Origin: Panopea generosa
Taxonomy: Eukaryota; Mollusca; Bivalvia; Adapedonta; Hiatellidae
Assembly (NCBI GenBank): GCA_029582155.1
Contig: CM055898.1
Location: forward strand, 24,310,839 to 24,374,838
Reading direction: 5' to 3'
DNA length: 64,000 bases
A model generated the notes under the pieces. That model was not told the DNA's origin. It made no database searches and saw only the letters and a list, made by a program, of their open reading frames with translations. Each line of letters begins with the position of its first letter. Positions within the stretch are counted from its first letter, which is position 1. Shown piece by piece: positions 20,385 to 32,600 of this stretch. A program made the translations under genes and the position numbers.

Positions 20385-22585
20385 CACTTTGTAATACAAC
20401 ATAGTCACTACTGGTACCTTATTCAACATTGTCACTACTGGTACTTTATTCAACATAGTCACTTTTGGTACCTTATTTAACATTGTCACTATTAGTACCT
20501 TATTCAACATGGTTACTATGTGTACCTTATTCAAAACTGTCACAACTGGTACCTCATTGAACACTCACTAATGGTACCTTATTCAACATTGTCACTACTG
20601 GTACCTTATTCATCATTGTCACAAGTCACTAATGATACTTTATTCAGCATTGTCACTACTGGTACCGTATTCAACATTGACACTACTGGTACCTTATTCG
20701 TCATTGTCACTACTGGTACCTTATTCAACATTGTCACTACTGGTACCTAATTTAACATTGTCACTAATGGTACCTTATTCAACATTGTCACTTCTGGTAC
20801 ATTATTCAACATTGTCACTATTGGTACCTTATTGAACATTGTCACTACTGGTACCTTATTCAACATCGTCACTACTGATACCTTATGTAACACTGTCACT
20901 TCTAGTACCTTATGTAACATTGTCACATCTGATACCTTATTTAACATTGTCACTATTGGTACCTTATTTAACATTGTCACTTCTGGTACCTTTTTCAATA
21001 TTGTCACTATTGGTACCTTATTTAACATTGTCACTATTGGTACCTTTTCAGCATTGTCATCACTTATACATTATTTAACATAGTCATTATTGGTACCTTA
21101 TTCAACATTGTCACTCTGGTACCTTATTTAACAGTCACTTTTGGTACCTTATTCAACATCATCACTACTTGTACCTTATTAAACATTGTCATTAATGGTA
21201 CCTTATTCAACATTGTTGCTACTGGTACTTTGTTCAACATTGTTGCTACTGGTACCTTATTCAACATTGTCACTATTGGTACCTTATTCAACATTGTTGC
21301 TACTGGAACTTTATTCAACATTGTTACTACTGGTACCTTATTTAGCATTGTCACTATTGGTACCTTATTCAACATTGTTGTTACTGGTACTTTATTCAAC
21401 ATTGCCACTACTGGTACCTTATTTAACTTTGTCACTACTGGTACCTTATTCAACAATTCAACATTGTCACTACTGGTTCCTTATTTAACATTGTCACTAA
21501 TGGTACATTATTCAACATTGTCGCTACTGAAACCTTATTCAACATTGTCACTATTGGTACCTTATTCAGCATCATCACTACTGGTACCTTATTTAACATT
21601 GTCACTATTGGTACCTTATTCAACATTGTTGCTACTGGAACTTTATTCAACATTGTCACTACTGGTACCTTATTTAACATTGTCACAACTGGTACCTTAT
21701 TCAACATTGTCACTACTGGTACCTTATTTAACATTGTCACTACATGTTCCTTATTCAACACTGTCACTACTGGTACCTTATTTAACATTGTCACTACTGG
21801 TACCTTATTCAACATTGTCACTACTGGTACCTTATTTAACATTGTCACTACTGGTACCTTATTCAACATAGTCACTACTGGTACCTTATTCAACATTGTC
21901 ACTAATGGTACCTTATTTAACATTGTTGTTACTTGTATCTTATTTAACATTATCACTACTGGTACCTGATTCAACATTGTCACTACTGCTTCCTTATTTA
22001 ACATTGTCACTACTGGTATATAATTCAACATTGTCACTACTGAAACCTTATTCAACATTGTCACTATTGGTATCTTATTCAACATCGTCACTACTGGTAC
22101 TTTGTTCAAATTGTCACTACTGGTACCTTATTTAACATTTTCACTATTGATACCTTATTTAACATTGTCACTTTTGATACCTTACTCAACATTTTCACTA
22201 CTGGTACCTTATTTAACATTGTCACTACTGGTACCTTATTCAACATTGTCACTATTGGTACCTTATTGAACATTGTCACTATTGGTACCTTATTCAGCAT
22301 CATCACTACTGGTACCTAATTTAACATTGTCACTATTGGTACCTTATTCAACATTGTTGCTACTGGAACTTTATTCAACATTGTCACTACTGGTACCTTA
22401 TTTAACATTGTCACAACTGGTACCTTATTCAACATTGTCACTTTTGATACCATATTCAAAATTGTCACCACTGGTACCTTATACAACATTGTCACTATTG
22501 GTACCTTATTCAACATTGTCACTACTGGAACATTATTCAACATTGAGACTACTGGTACCTTATTCAACATCGTCACTATTATTCT
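20385..22585. repeat. 27-bp minisatellite with GGTACC in most units (~81 copies)
   Basis: The unit reads CACTACTGGTACCTTATTC then AACATTGT. Most units hold a KpnI-type GGTACC. A block holding the diagnostic variant TTCAGCATCATCACTAC recurs about 728 bp later (21565 and 22293) with the same variant units following, so there is a higher-order duplication of about 27 units. As 27 is a multiple of three, several frames on both strands stay open for 60-219 codons. These are array read-throughs. Confidence 0.9.
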
Positions 22586-22689
22586 TACAAGTTGTTAATT
22601 CTGACATTATTCAGGGCTAGATATGACTTGTGTATTAACTAATCAAGCTGAACACATAACTTTAATTGTTTTTTTATATTATGGTGTAA

Positions 22690-22890
22690 AAGTTTTTATA
22701 TGATAGAGTAATTGTCGCTAAGGTTGTAGGTTTGAGTCTCGCTTGCTCAAAAAAAATTATGTGAAAAAGTTACGACTTGCGGAAAGATGGCCTGGTTCTA
22801 CTCAGATTTATTCAGAGGTCTTCCTCCACCAGTAAAACTGGATATGCCATTATTATTTATCTGAAATGTGTTAAAAATTACGTTAAACTC
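22690..22890 (+). mobile_element. tRNA-derived SINE, family F
   Basis: Head B-box-like AGGTTTGAGTCTCG, then GCTTGCTCAAAAAAAATTAT, CTTGCGGAAAGATGGCC, TTCTACTCAGATTTATTCAG and TCTTCCTCCACCAGTAAAAC. The end is GTTAAAAATTACGTTAAAC. It starts ~105 bp after the 27-bp array. The 5' half of the head is missing. Confidence 0.75.
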
Positions 22891-23344
22891 ATTCTATATG
22901 ATAGCAAAAAGAATAGTGTTTTAATGACATCCCCATGCTAATCATGCAAACAGGATTTTCACAATGCAAGGGCTGTAACTCTGACATTACTTTTTTCAAT
23001 AAGGGAAACCACCAAGATTGTCAATTGTCAATTTTGACTGGGGTGCAAGGGAAGGTGTAAATGAACACAACTTCAGAACTTACACATGAGTTCAATGATT
23101 TTGGAGAAAAATGAAATCTTTAATTTTTGTCATCCATGTTGAGCATGGCATGAATTTCTTACATACAGACACAAAAAAAATCTTGTTTTTAATCAATGCA
23201 AGAAACATATTGAAAAAAAAAAAAAAAGAAAAAAAAAAAGAAACATAAAATTATTGAACTTTACCTTACAAAATAATGTTGGCAATTTTGTGAGTGCTGT
23301 TCAGGATGATCACAGTCCTGTACATTGTGCTGGTTTGTTAAAAC
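22891..23344. other. Non-coding stretch with poly(A)-rich tract
   Basis: A 28-base run of A broken by single G residues lies at about 23213-23240. Nothing else is recognised. Confidence 0.45.
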
Positions 23345-23560
23345 TAAAGTGATCAGATGGCGGAAAGTGTTGTCTAATTGCCACTTACCTCTCATTGCTG
23401 CAAGCCAGCTCTGTCCAATAACATTAAATGAGAAAATGTGCCAGTTACTTGTAGAAGGAGAGTGGGTCTACTCTACTCAGATTCTTTCTGAAACCTTCCT
23501 CCACTGATAAAACTGGATATTGTGTTGCCATATGTAACCTATTATGTGTTTAATACAACT
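23345..23560 (+). mobile_element. SINE, family F (decayed)
   Basis: GCCACTTACCTCTCATTGCTG, then CCAGTTACTTGTAGAAGGAG, TCTACTCAGATTCTTTCTG and CCTTCCTCCACTGATAAAAC. The B box is lost. The 60-codon ORF across it is the SINE body. Confidence 0.65.
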
Positions 23561-24780
23561 ATAATTGTGGAAGGCTTTGTTAGTGATGCTAGTTACACAC
23601 AATAACTGAACTTGATTTTACGAGAGGGTGGGGAGACAGTTTTACAATAGTTTTCTGCCCAAACATATACAGTTCTTACATATTTTAAAGAGAGTGAGTT
23701 CACATAAAGTCATATTTTCGATATACTCTTAATTCTTTGAACTTGAAACTTGTCTGAGAGAAAGTGAGTGAAAATGAATGAGAGGGAAAATTCTACTATT
23801 ATTTTAAGCAAGTTCTGTCCAAATTACCAAGAGTTGTGTGTACCTTTAATACCCAATAATGCTTTACAGTATATAATAATAATGTCATGTTTATTTTTTC
23901 AGCATAATAAATGGATTACTTGACAGGTAAACAAGCTTTCATGCATGTTTGTGCCTGGTATAATATATAGCTTCATCAACCAGTCATGCCCAACCCCCAC
24001 CCACCCTCATCATCTAGTTAGGCACATGCTTACAAAGAAATTAAAAGCCTTGTCATTTATACCTTTTTTTGTCTTTTATATGATTATTTTCATAATTTAC
24101 AGATAAAGATAACTTAGTATTTGTCTGAAAGTTCTCAATGTTTGGCTGGGATACACAGATTAGTCAGAGTTTACCTTTTTTCAAAGACAAACAGGCATAC
24201 GTTGTCTACCAACTTTCATTTAAATTAGGTAATATGTGGAAGCTTTACATGGTTTGCTTAAAAGTCTGGATAGTATATGCTCTAATAATAAAACTGCTCT
24301 AAGGTCATGTTAAATAAGCACACGCATGATACAGGTGCCTATTGAGTATAAATTTGTCCCTTTTGCAGCAATTCTACAGGACTGTTGACATTGCCTTTTC
24401 CATTCCCTTCAAGGTTACCCTAACACACATGCTGTAGGTAGGCTGTGACTGATTGATGTACATTAAAACCCCCAGTAGCTTTAAGAACCTATTATCATTG
24501 TTTAATGTAGATATCTATATATAATACATAATTATATAATGATGATGATATTATTTTAGGTTATATATATATATATATATTGTTAAATTGGTACTAAGGT
24601 ACTGTTCCATATGTGCAATATGCATTATGTATCATCAAAAAGAAATGTTCTTCTTGATACATCACTTAAAAAAGGCCTTTACAGTGCTATCTTTAAATGA
24701 TACTTGGACAGACAGCAAAAAAAAGAATAAAAAAAGGCTTTCTGATAGAGTTTGTGATATTTTGTTGAATGTCAGCATTC
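23561..24780. other. Non-coding stretch, nothing recognised
   Basis: A (TA)n run of about 11 dinucleotides lies near 24560-24580. No exon or known repeat seen. Confidence 0.4.
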
Positions 24781-24783
24781 ATT

Positions 24784-25075
24784 GAGCATGTGGACCAGTG
24801 GTAAAGTATTGGACCCATCAGTGCATGATGAGTGCGTGGTCCAGTGGTAGAGTATTGGACCCATCAGTGCATGATGAGTGCGTGGTCCAGTGGTAGAGTA
24901 TTGGACCCGTTATCAGACGGTCATGGATTATCCTCTGCCACAACTTGTGTCCTTGAGCAAGACATTTTATCTGCATGTGCTTAGTACTGGTTCTACCCAG
25001 GAAGACCTTAAGCGTCATTTGTTCAAGTTGTAAAAATCTTGTTTCACAATCTAGGTAAAATAAATAACATTTATT
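24784..25075 (+). mobile_element. tRNA-derived SINE, family A, with triplicated head
   Basis: The A-box part of the head (GGTCCAGTGGTAGAGTATTG) occurs three times at exactly 46-bp spacing, starting at 24792, 24838 and 24884. A single body follows: TGTCCTTGAGCAAGACATT, GCTTAGTACTGGTTCTACCC, AGGAAGACC and an AATAAATAACATT end. The B box is eroded (GGTCATGGATTATCC). The spacing and near-identity show a recent local tandem duplication inside the element. Confidence 0.85.
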
Positions 25076-25079
25076 GACC

Positions 25080-25598
25080 ACATACTCAAGAGCAGTGTTG
25101 GTTATCTCATTACCAATCATGACTCAATCAAACTGTCAGCTTTTTTCTTTTTCTTGGCCACATTCTGTTCTTCTAAAGAATCATTTCAATTCAATTCTGT
25201 CTTTTTTTGTAACATTCTATTGTTTGACGAAATGACAATGAAAACCAGATGCACATATGGAATCACGCCATAGCCATTAAGTGTTAACTGCTTACCCCTT
25301 CATTTTCAGAGTGATTTATTTTTGCTTCATTCATGGATCATTAGTTTTAAAACAAGATGCCAATATCAGTATAAATGTTCCAAATTGTAATTAGCAAATG
25401 ATATGTTTTGATAATTATATAAGGAGTTGTTTTTTTTTTTCTTCGGCCGAAGTTAATAGCTATGTCTGCCAACAGATGATTAAGTGAGCCATTTGCAATG
25501 GGCGTTAGGATTCATTTTTTGGTAAATGTTTTTGTTTTGCAAAGAAAAAATGATAAATTTTAAAAATCAATAAAAAGTCTTAGGTCATTATAAACTAA
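25080..25598. other. Non-coding stretch, nothing recognised
   Basis: A T-run of 14 lies near 25428-25441. Confidence 0.4.
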
Positions 25599-25599
25599 T

Positions 25600-25742
25600 T
25601 ATCATCCAAGTTTTTCTTAAAAACGGGGAGGGCGGGAGGATTTTAATATTATTTTTTATTTTTTTTTTTTTATTTTTTTTTTTTTTAAGAAAATAAAAAG
25701 GGTTGGGGCAGCATGATAATAAGGGGGCTGGCGGGGATCGCA
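25600..25742 (-). repeat. Dispersed repeat with T-rich core, unknown class
   Basis: Left flank ACGGGGAGGGCGGGAGG, a ~50-base T-rich core, then GGGGCAGCATGATAATAAGG and CTGGCGGGGAT. The complement of the right part matches the stretch at 62.32-62.40 kb (CCCCGCC, CATGCTGCC, T-rich). So it is a dispersed repeat in two orientations; class unknown. Confidence 0.5.
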
Positions 25743-25744
25743 CA

Positions 25745-26375
25745 TGAAATGTGCAGGTAAAGATGGCTGAAGCATAATTTCAATATTTCAGAAAGAAAAT
25801 CAAGTTATTCATACGATAGAAAAATATAATAGCAAAATATAAAAAGATAAAGAAGGCAAGTAGTAATTTCAAGATAAGTTAAACAAAATGTTGAAAGAAA
25901 CAGAGAGAAAGATGTTTGTATTAATTTCCACAGATGATGTCTCACTCCCATCGGGGAATGTTTATAATTCCGTCTATACCGTGTTATTAAGTGACTGAAG
26001 TGTTATATTGTGTTGCATCTTTTCAATTTATCTAGTTTTCATGACATGATTGCCTTTTTGTATTCGATCAGAAACTTTTGAAATGTGTTCATTCTGACAA
26101 CCTAAATGTAATTGCTGTAAATTGTATTTATTGAGTCCTTCATATGTATAATATCTATGGAAAAAGCACTAAATCAACAAAGAAATTATTTTTGGAAAAC
26201 ACAATTTGATTTTATTGAAAGTGTCGGCATCTTGTTTTTCCTGCTTATTTTAGTTAATGTAACAATAGCTGAATAGCAATGCTTATAATATACTGGACAA
26301 AAACAGAAACTTCCGGTAACATTGAAGATATTTTAAAACCAAGGAATTTTTATAATGAACGTTTGGATTTGAGAG
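25745..26375. other. Non-coding stretch, nothing recognised
   Basis: AT-rich, no features found. Confidence 0.4.
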
Positions 26376-26377
26376 GG

Positions 26378-26520
26378 GCAGAAGTCTAAATCATAGAGTG
26401 TTGGACAATCATGCCAAAGGATGAAGGTTTGAACCAATGCCTCGGACTTGAGAGGGGTTTATCTTTACACTTTCTTCACAATCATGAATAAGCTAAACTA
26501 TTGGATTCTATTGTGCCATA
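26378..26520 (+). mobile_element. SINE, family E (decayed)
   Basis: CATAGAGTGTTGGACAATCA and CATGCCAAAGGATGAAGG, B-box-like AGGTTTGAACCAATGCC, then a shortened body ending AATCATGAATAAGCTAAA. It lacks the GGTTCTACCCAGGAAG block. Confidence 0.55.
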
Positions 26521-26704
26521 AACTCTGGTAACTGAGCCACTATTAAAACCCAATCCCCTGGGATATTGATGATAAAGTTTTGACAGTTTTGAGTGAAAGT
26601 CGTGATATGTGGATGTCCACTACATGACTGGTCATCCATATTTGGACCTGTTTAATTTATATCAATTTTTTTTAACTTAATTGCCATGAAAGCTCAGAGC
26701 TTAT

Positions 26705-26780
26705 TTAACCCTTTACTTCATATAACTGACGCCTTTTGACACCTCTAATATAGACGCCTTTGGACACCTAATATAGAAGG
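26705..26780 (+). mobile_element. Fragment of the TTAA MITE (left end)
   Basis: TTAACCCTTTACTTCATATA followed by two copies of the GACGCCTTTGGACACCT motif, matching the left end of the element at 6.77 kb. The central hairpin and right end are missing. Confidence 0.75.
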
Positions 26781-26790
26781 GGGAAGAAAT

Positions 26791-26870
26791 TACTGTATTT
26801 ACCTTATGTATTGGGACAGCGAAAAATATAAACATTTGTCGGTTTCCCAATACATAGTGAAAATACGGTA
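26791..26870. mobile_element. 80-bp palindromic mini-MITE
   Basis: Arms 26791-26816 (TACTGTATTTACC.., then TATGTATTGGGA) and 26845-26870 (TCCCAATACATAG.., then AAATACGGTA) are inverted copies with a few mismatches around a ~28-base loop. The outermost TA at each end fits a TA target site. It abuts the TTAA MITE fragment. Class beyond 'foldback' is unknown. Confidence 0.65.
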
Positions 26871-27111
26871 TATAGAAATCGGAAGTTTGTATTTTTTGTT
26901 CAGTATACATCCCAATGTTGTGGTACTGTAAATGTTTGTTCTAATATTATGACTGTTGGTATCAATATGGAGGGCGTCAGATGGTTACCATTAAAGTTGG
27001 ATGAGTTTAGTTTGGAATTATGAGTATATAAGCTACATGTACATCATGTTGTTATATATACTATATATACTTCATGATGTCCATACATCTTGACTGTATA
27101 CCATTTACATT

Positions 27112-27295
27112 GGGTTGACCGCATGGTCATGTGGTAGAACATCAAACCCAGGATAAGAGAGACTTGGGATAGATCTTCAACTTGGTCATGTGACATGGCC
27201 AAGAACAACACACTTTATCTGCATGTGCTTGGTACTGGTTCCGCCCAGGAAGATCTAGGATAATTTTAAATATGATTTGTAAATTTTAGATTAAA
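27112..27295 (+). mobile_element. tRNA-derived SINE, family A
   Basis: Head GGTCATGTGGTAGAACATC, eroded B-box region, then ACACTTTATCTGCATGTGC, TTGGTACTGGTTCCGCCC and AGGAAGATC. The end is diverged. A single-head copy, unlike the 24.8 kb one. Confidence 0.75.
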
Positions 27296-27960
27296 TTAGT
27301 TTGTATTTTAACTTACTGTATTATTGTATAAAGCTTTGCAGTTCATCCTATGTAAATTTTAATAGTGTTTAAAACAAAAACAATGGTGACCATCGTCTGC
27401 AAAGAAATCTACAGTAGTTGTATTAAATGATATATATGTGATTAAATGTAATATGTTGTGAGGTAGGATTTTATTTCAGGGATAGGAACTTATTTACAAT
27501 AAAGTTTAATATCATTGTTATACTTATGTCAAAAAGTTTTTCTTCTTTTTCATTATGTTGTATTCATTTTTCAAATAGATATTTTTGTTTGTGCACATTA
27601 CAACATAGTATAACATTCAAACATAATAAACTCACAAACAGCCATTTCATCAAACTATTCTATAGAAATAACATCCTTACGCCAAGAAACAACATACATG
27701 AGTTCTTCAATTCTGATTACTCTGTCCAAATTTCTACATACATGTATTGCGTTTGCCTTTTCATCATCACATCCATTGACTTGGGCCAGACTTCCTTGTC
27801 CAATGTTTCCATTACAGTTTCAGCCTTAACAAGGGTTTGATTTTTGTTTTGTTCACCATACAAAATCTGGACCAAGCTCTTGCCCAATGATGAAAAAGTG
27901 AATATAAAATATTACATTTATGATGACTGTCTTTTGGATTAAGGATATGCTTTGTGATAA
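27296..27960. other. Non-coding stretch, nothing recognised
   Basis: A 104-codon plus-strand ORF here has no motif, and its composition matches the surrounding AT-rich DNA. Confidence 0.35.
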
Positions 27961-27969
27961 AAAAAGGGG

Positions 27970-28270
27970 CCTTTTATTTTTATGCCCCAGCCATTTGAAG
28001 AATGGAGGAGGGCATTAGGGTTATCTCTGTCTGTTTGTCTATTTGTCCATCCATATGTGTCTGTTCATCCATCAGTTTGGTAGCCAATGAATATCATAAC
28101 CTCTGAAAGGATTTTATATGCATTTAATATTTAAAGTGTAATTTTAAAATACAGGAAAAGTTTACAGGAGTGAATATAGCCATTCTTTTCCTTAATTTTG
28201 GTAAAATTTGCTGACATTTAGCGAGGTCAATCAGTGTCCTGCAGACACATTTCTAGTTCCAAGTCCTCAT
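27970..28270 (+). repeat. Dispersed repeat, TATGCCCC-type end
   Basis: TTTTATGCCCCAGCCATTTG, GGAGGAGGGCATTAGGG, then a TCTGTCTGTTTGTCTATTTG tract. I recall this kind of beginning (TATGCCCC plus a CTGTCTGT tract) from molluscan repeats. The family and the right boundary are not established. Confidence 0.4.
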
Positions 28271-28274
28271 TGTC

Positions 28275-29020
28275 ATTGATAAACATTTGAAACCTTGTTT
28301 TTGTCACCTCCTTGCACGTTAAAACAACTGAAGTTGCAATGACTTGTTTTGCAGTTGATGTAAAACAAATGATAAGTTTATATTCAATGGCTGAGGTTAT
28401 AAATGGCTTAGATCAATTTTTGATAAAATCTGCTTACTATTTTTCAACTATTTTAAACAGGAACTTTCCATTCTCAAATAACATTGATACTAGATGTATC
28501 AAACTGCACTTTTGATATCTGTGAAGAAGAGGCACTCCTGACATCTTTAAAAAAGATGTAGATTCCGTGAATATATATATGTGTATGTATTTATGTGGCT
28601 GCTGATTAATTGGTATGCTCTTCATTATTACCAATCAGCTCGATAGCATCGATGAAAGTTGCACGAAAATGGCCAATATAACTGTAAATAATTTCCACTG
28701 ATGTATCACTCAATCTCGTATTGATGTCTTACTATCCGTTACCTTGACACCTTGAATATTTTATTGATCACAATGATGTATCATTCAGCGTAACAAGTCA
28801 GATAATTCTGGTGGACCATCTGAGCTTCTGGGTAGAACAGTTGCCTCCCTTATACTACAGATAGTTCACTAATAGTTTACTACATGGCCATGTTTAAAGT
28901 ATCTCAACATGGGATCGAATTTTTGTCAGACCAAAATGAGTTTGCGCTAGTTACATTTGTTCTGGGAAAGCAAAAAGATTCTCCATGAAATTTTAAAGAT
29001 ATGGCAGCAACAATGTAAAC
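28275..29020. other. Non-coding stretch, nothing recognised
   Basis: Two short ORFs, neither with motifs. No repeat recognised. Confidence 0.4.
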
Positions 29021-29022
29021 TA

Positions 29023-29172
29023 AAAAGAGAATACCATGTTAGTAGTGTTTGATATTATCAACTTTATCAGGTGAGGCATAGCAAAAAAAAAACAAGACGA
29101 GGCTCCTCATTTTTTTGTGCTGAACCTGATGAAGTTGGTACTATGAGACACTAACATAATATTCTCTTTATC
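29023..29172. mobile_element. Foldback/hairpin element, ~150 bp
   Basis: The left arm (AAAGAGAATACCATGTTAG, then TATCAACTTTATCAGGT) pairs with the right arm (ACCTGATGAAGTTGGTAC, then CTAACATAATATTCTCTTTA) over about 60 bp each, with scattered mismatches. The loop has an A-run and T-run that also pair. A transcript would fold into a long hairpin. Class unknown. Confidence 0.7.
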
Positions 29173-29600
29173 ATGTCAATATTGATAACTCTTCTTTTTT
29201 ATGAAATTTAAAATCAAACTTTTGTTACATCCTGTAGAGATTCTGTCAAAATGTTTAATTATCCATAATGACGTCATATTCCTTATAAACTTGCATTGAT
29301 GGGATAAATCTATGTTTATCAGACAGCAGTTCTTCAACAGAAATGAATACATTGACATGATAAATACAGAAAATTAGCTAATAACATTTCCATAGCGAAT
29401 ATACATTGATTGTTTGATTTTCTTTAATCCATTTTTTTAATGATGCAATTCCTCCACATTAACTATGCAACTGTAAACAGTTTGTTATTTAAAATTAAAC
29501 ATTGATAATAATTTCACATTCACAGACTTTCAAGTACATTATATAGGAAGGGGAGAAACTATAGCTGGTTTCTTTATTAAGGATAAATAGGTGAGAAACC
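29173..29600. other. Non-coding stretch, nothing recognised
   Basis: AT-rich flank of the 22-bp array. Confidence 0.4.
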
Positions 29601-32600
29601 CTGCAATCAGGGACTAGCACTCCTGTGATCAGGGACTAGTACTTATTTGATCAGGGACTAGTACTCCTGTGATCAGTGACTTGTACTTCTGTGATCAGGG
29701 ACTAGTACTTCTGTGATCAGGAACTAGTACTTCTGTGATCAGGGACTAGTACTTCTTTGATCAGGGACTAGTACTCCTGTGATCAGGGACTTGTACTTTT
29801 TTGATCAAGGACTAGTACTTCTGTGATCAGGAACTAGTACTCCTGTGATCAGGGACTAGTACTCCTGTGATCAGGAACTAGTAATCCTGTGATCAGGGAC
29901 TAGTAATCCTGTGATCAGGAATTAGTACTTCTGTGATCAGAGACTAGTACTATTTTGATCAGGGACTAGTACTCCTGTGATCAGGGACTTGTACTTTTTT
30001 GATCAGGGACTTGTACTTCTGTGATCAGGAACTAGTACTCTTGTGATCAGGGACTAGTATTCCTGTGATCAGGGACTAATAATCCTGTGATCAGGGACTT
30101 GTACTTCTGTGATCAGGGACTAGTACTTCTTTGATCAGTGACTAGTACATCTGTGATCAAAGACTTGTACTCCTTTGATCAGGGACTAGTACTCCTGTGA
30201 TCAGGGACTAGTACTTCTTTGACCAGGGACTGGTACTTCTGTGATCAGGGACTAGTACTCCTGTGATCAGGGACTAGTTCCTCTTTGATCAGGGACTAGT
30301 ACTCCTGTGACCAGGGACTAGTACTTCTTTGATCAGGGACTAGTACTTCTTTGATCAGGGACTAGTACTCCTGTGATCAGGGACTAGTACTTCTTTGATC
30401 AGGGACTAGTACTCCTGTGATCAGGGACTAGTACTCCTGTGATCAGGGACTAGTACTCCTGTGATCAGGGACTTGTACTTCTTTGATCAGGGACTTGTAC
30501 TTCTTTGATCAGGGACTAATACTCCTGTGATCAGGGACTAGTACTTCTTTGATCAGGGACTAGTACTTCTTTGATCAGGGACTAGTATTTCTTTGATCAG
30601 GGACTAGTACTCCTGTGATCAGGGACTAGTACTCCTGTGATCAGGGACTATTACTCCTGTGATCAGGGACTTGTACTTCTTAGATCAGAGACTTGTACTC
30701 CTTTGATCAGGGACTAGTACTCCTGTGATCAGGGACTAGTACTTCTTTGATCAGGGACTAGTACTTCTTTGATCAGGGACTAGTACTCCTGTGATCAGGG
30801 ACTTGTACTTCTTTGATCAGGGACTAGTACTTTTTTGATCAAGGACTAGTACTCCTGTGATCAGGGACTAGTACTTCTGTGATCAGGGACTAGTACTTTT
30901 GTGATCAGGGACTTGTACTTCTTTGATCAGGGACTTGTACTTCTTTGATCAGGGACTAGTACTCCTGTTACTAGGAACTAGTACTTCTGTAATCAGGGAC
31001 TTTTACTGCTTTGATCAGGGACTAGTACTCCTGTGATCAGGGACTAGTTCCTCTTTGATCAGGGACTAGTACTCCTGTGATCAGGGACTAGTACTTCTTT
31101 GATCAGGGACTAGTACTTCTTTGATCAGGGACTAGTACTCCTGTGATCAGGGACTAGTACTTCTTTGATCAGGGACTACTACTCCTGTGATCAGGGACTA
31201 GTACTCCTGTGATCAGGGACTTGTACTTCTTTGATCAGGGACTTGTACTTCTTTGATCAGGGACTAATACTCCTGTGATCAGGGACTAGTACTTCTTTGA
31301 TCAGGGACTAGTATTTCTTTGATCAGGGACTAGTACTCCTATGATCAGGGACTAGTACTCCTGTGATCAGGGACTTGTACTTCTTAGATCAGGGACTTGT
31401 ACTCCTTTGATCAGGGACTAGTACTCCTGTGATCAGGGACTAGTACTTCTTTGATCAGGGACTAGTACTTCTTTGATCAGGGACTAGTACTCCTGTGATC
31501 AGGAACTAGTACTCCTGTGATCAGGGACTTGTACTTCTTTGATCAGGGACTAGTACTTCTTTGATCAGGGACTAGTACTTCTTTGATCAGGGACTAGTAT
31601 TTCTTTGATCAGGGATTAGTACTCCTGTGATCAGGGACTAGTACTCCTGTGATCAGGGACTTGTACTTCTTAGATCAGGGACTTGTACTCCTTTGATCAG
31701 GGACTAGTACTCCTGTGATCAGGGACCAGTACTTCTTTGATCAGGGACTAGTACTTCTTTGATCAGGGACTAGTACTTCTGTGATCAGGGACTAGTACTC
31801 CTGTGATCAGGGACTTGTACTTCTTTGATCAGGGACTAGTACTTTTTTGATCAAGGACTAGTACTCCTGTGATCAGGGACTAGTACTTCTGTGATCAGGG
31901 ACTAGTACTTTTGTGGTCAGGGACTTGTACTTCTTTGATCAGGGACTTGTACTTCTTTGATCAGGGACTAGTACTCCTGTTACTAGGAACTAGTACTTCT
32001 GTAATCAGGGGCTTTTACTGCTTTGACCAGGGACTAGTGATCCTGTGATCAGGGACTAGTTCCTCTTTGATCAGGGACTACTACTCCTGTGATCAGGGAC
32101 TAGTACTTCTTTGATCAGGGACTAGTACTTCTTTGATCAGGGACTAGTACTCCTGTGATCAGGGACTAGTACTTATTTGATCAGGGACTAGTACTCCTGT
32201 GATCAGGGACTAGTACTCCTGTGATCAGGGACTTGTACTTCTTTGATCAGGGACTTGTACTTCTTTGATCAGGGACTAATACTCCTGTGATCAGGGACTA
32301 GTACTTCTTTGATCAGGGACTAGTACTTCTTTGATCAGGGACTAGTACTTCTTTGATCAGGGACTAGTATTTCTTTGATCAGGGACTAGTACTCCTGTGA
32401 TCAGGGACTAGTACTCCTGTGATCAGGGACTTGTACTTCTTAGATCAGGGACTTGTACTCCTTTGATTAGGGACTAGTACTCCTGTGATCAGGGACTAGT
32501 ACTTCTTTGATCAGGGACTAATACTTCTTTGATCAGGGACTAGTACTCCTGTGATCAGGGACTAGTACTCCTGTGATCAGGGACTTGTACTTCTTTGATC

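Noticed and set aside
20385-22585. Origin of the 27-bp unit from the SINE motif GTACTGGTT
   Set aside because: ACTACTGGTACC resembles it over about ten bases only, and the flanks carry no SINE; too short to claim.
20361-22620. Many 60-219-codon ORFs with 9-residue repeats as a repetitive protein gene
   Set aside because: A 27-bp period with no stops explains all of them; both strands are equally open.
24558-24581. TATA-box promoter at the (TA)n run
   Set aside because: Simple dinucleotide repeat with no downstream gene.
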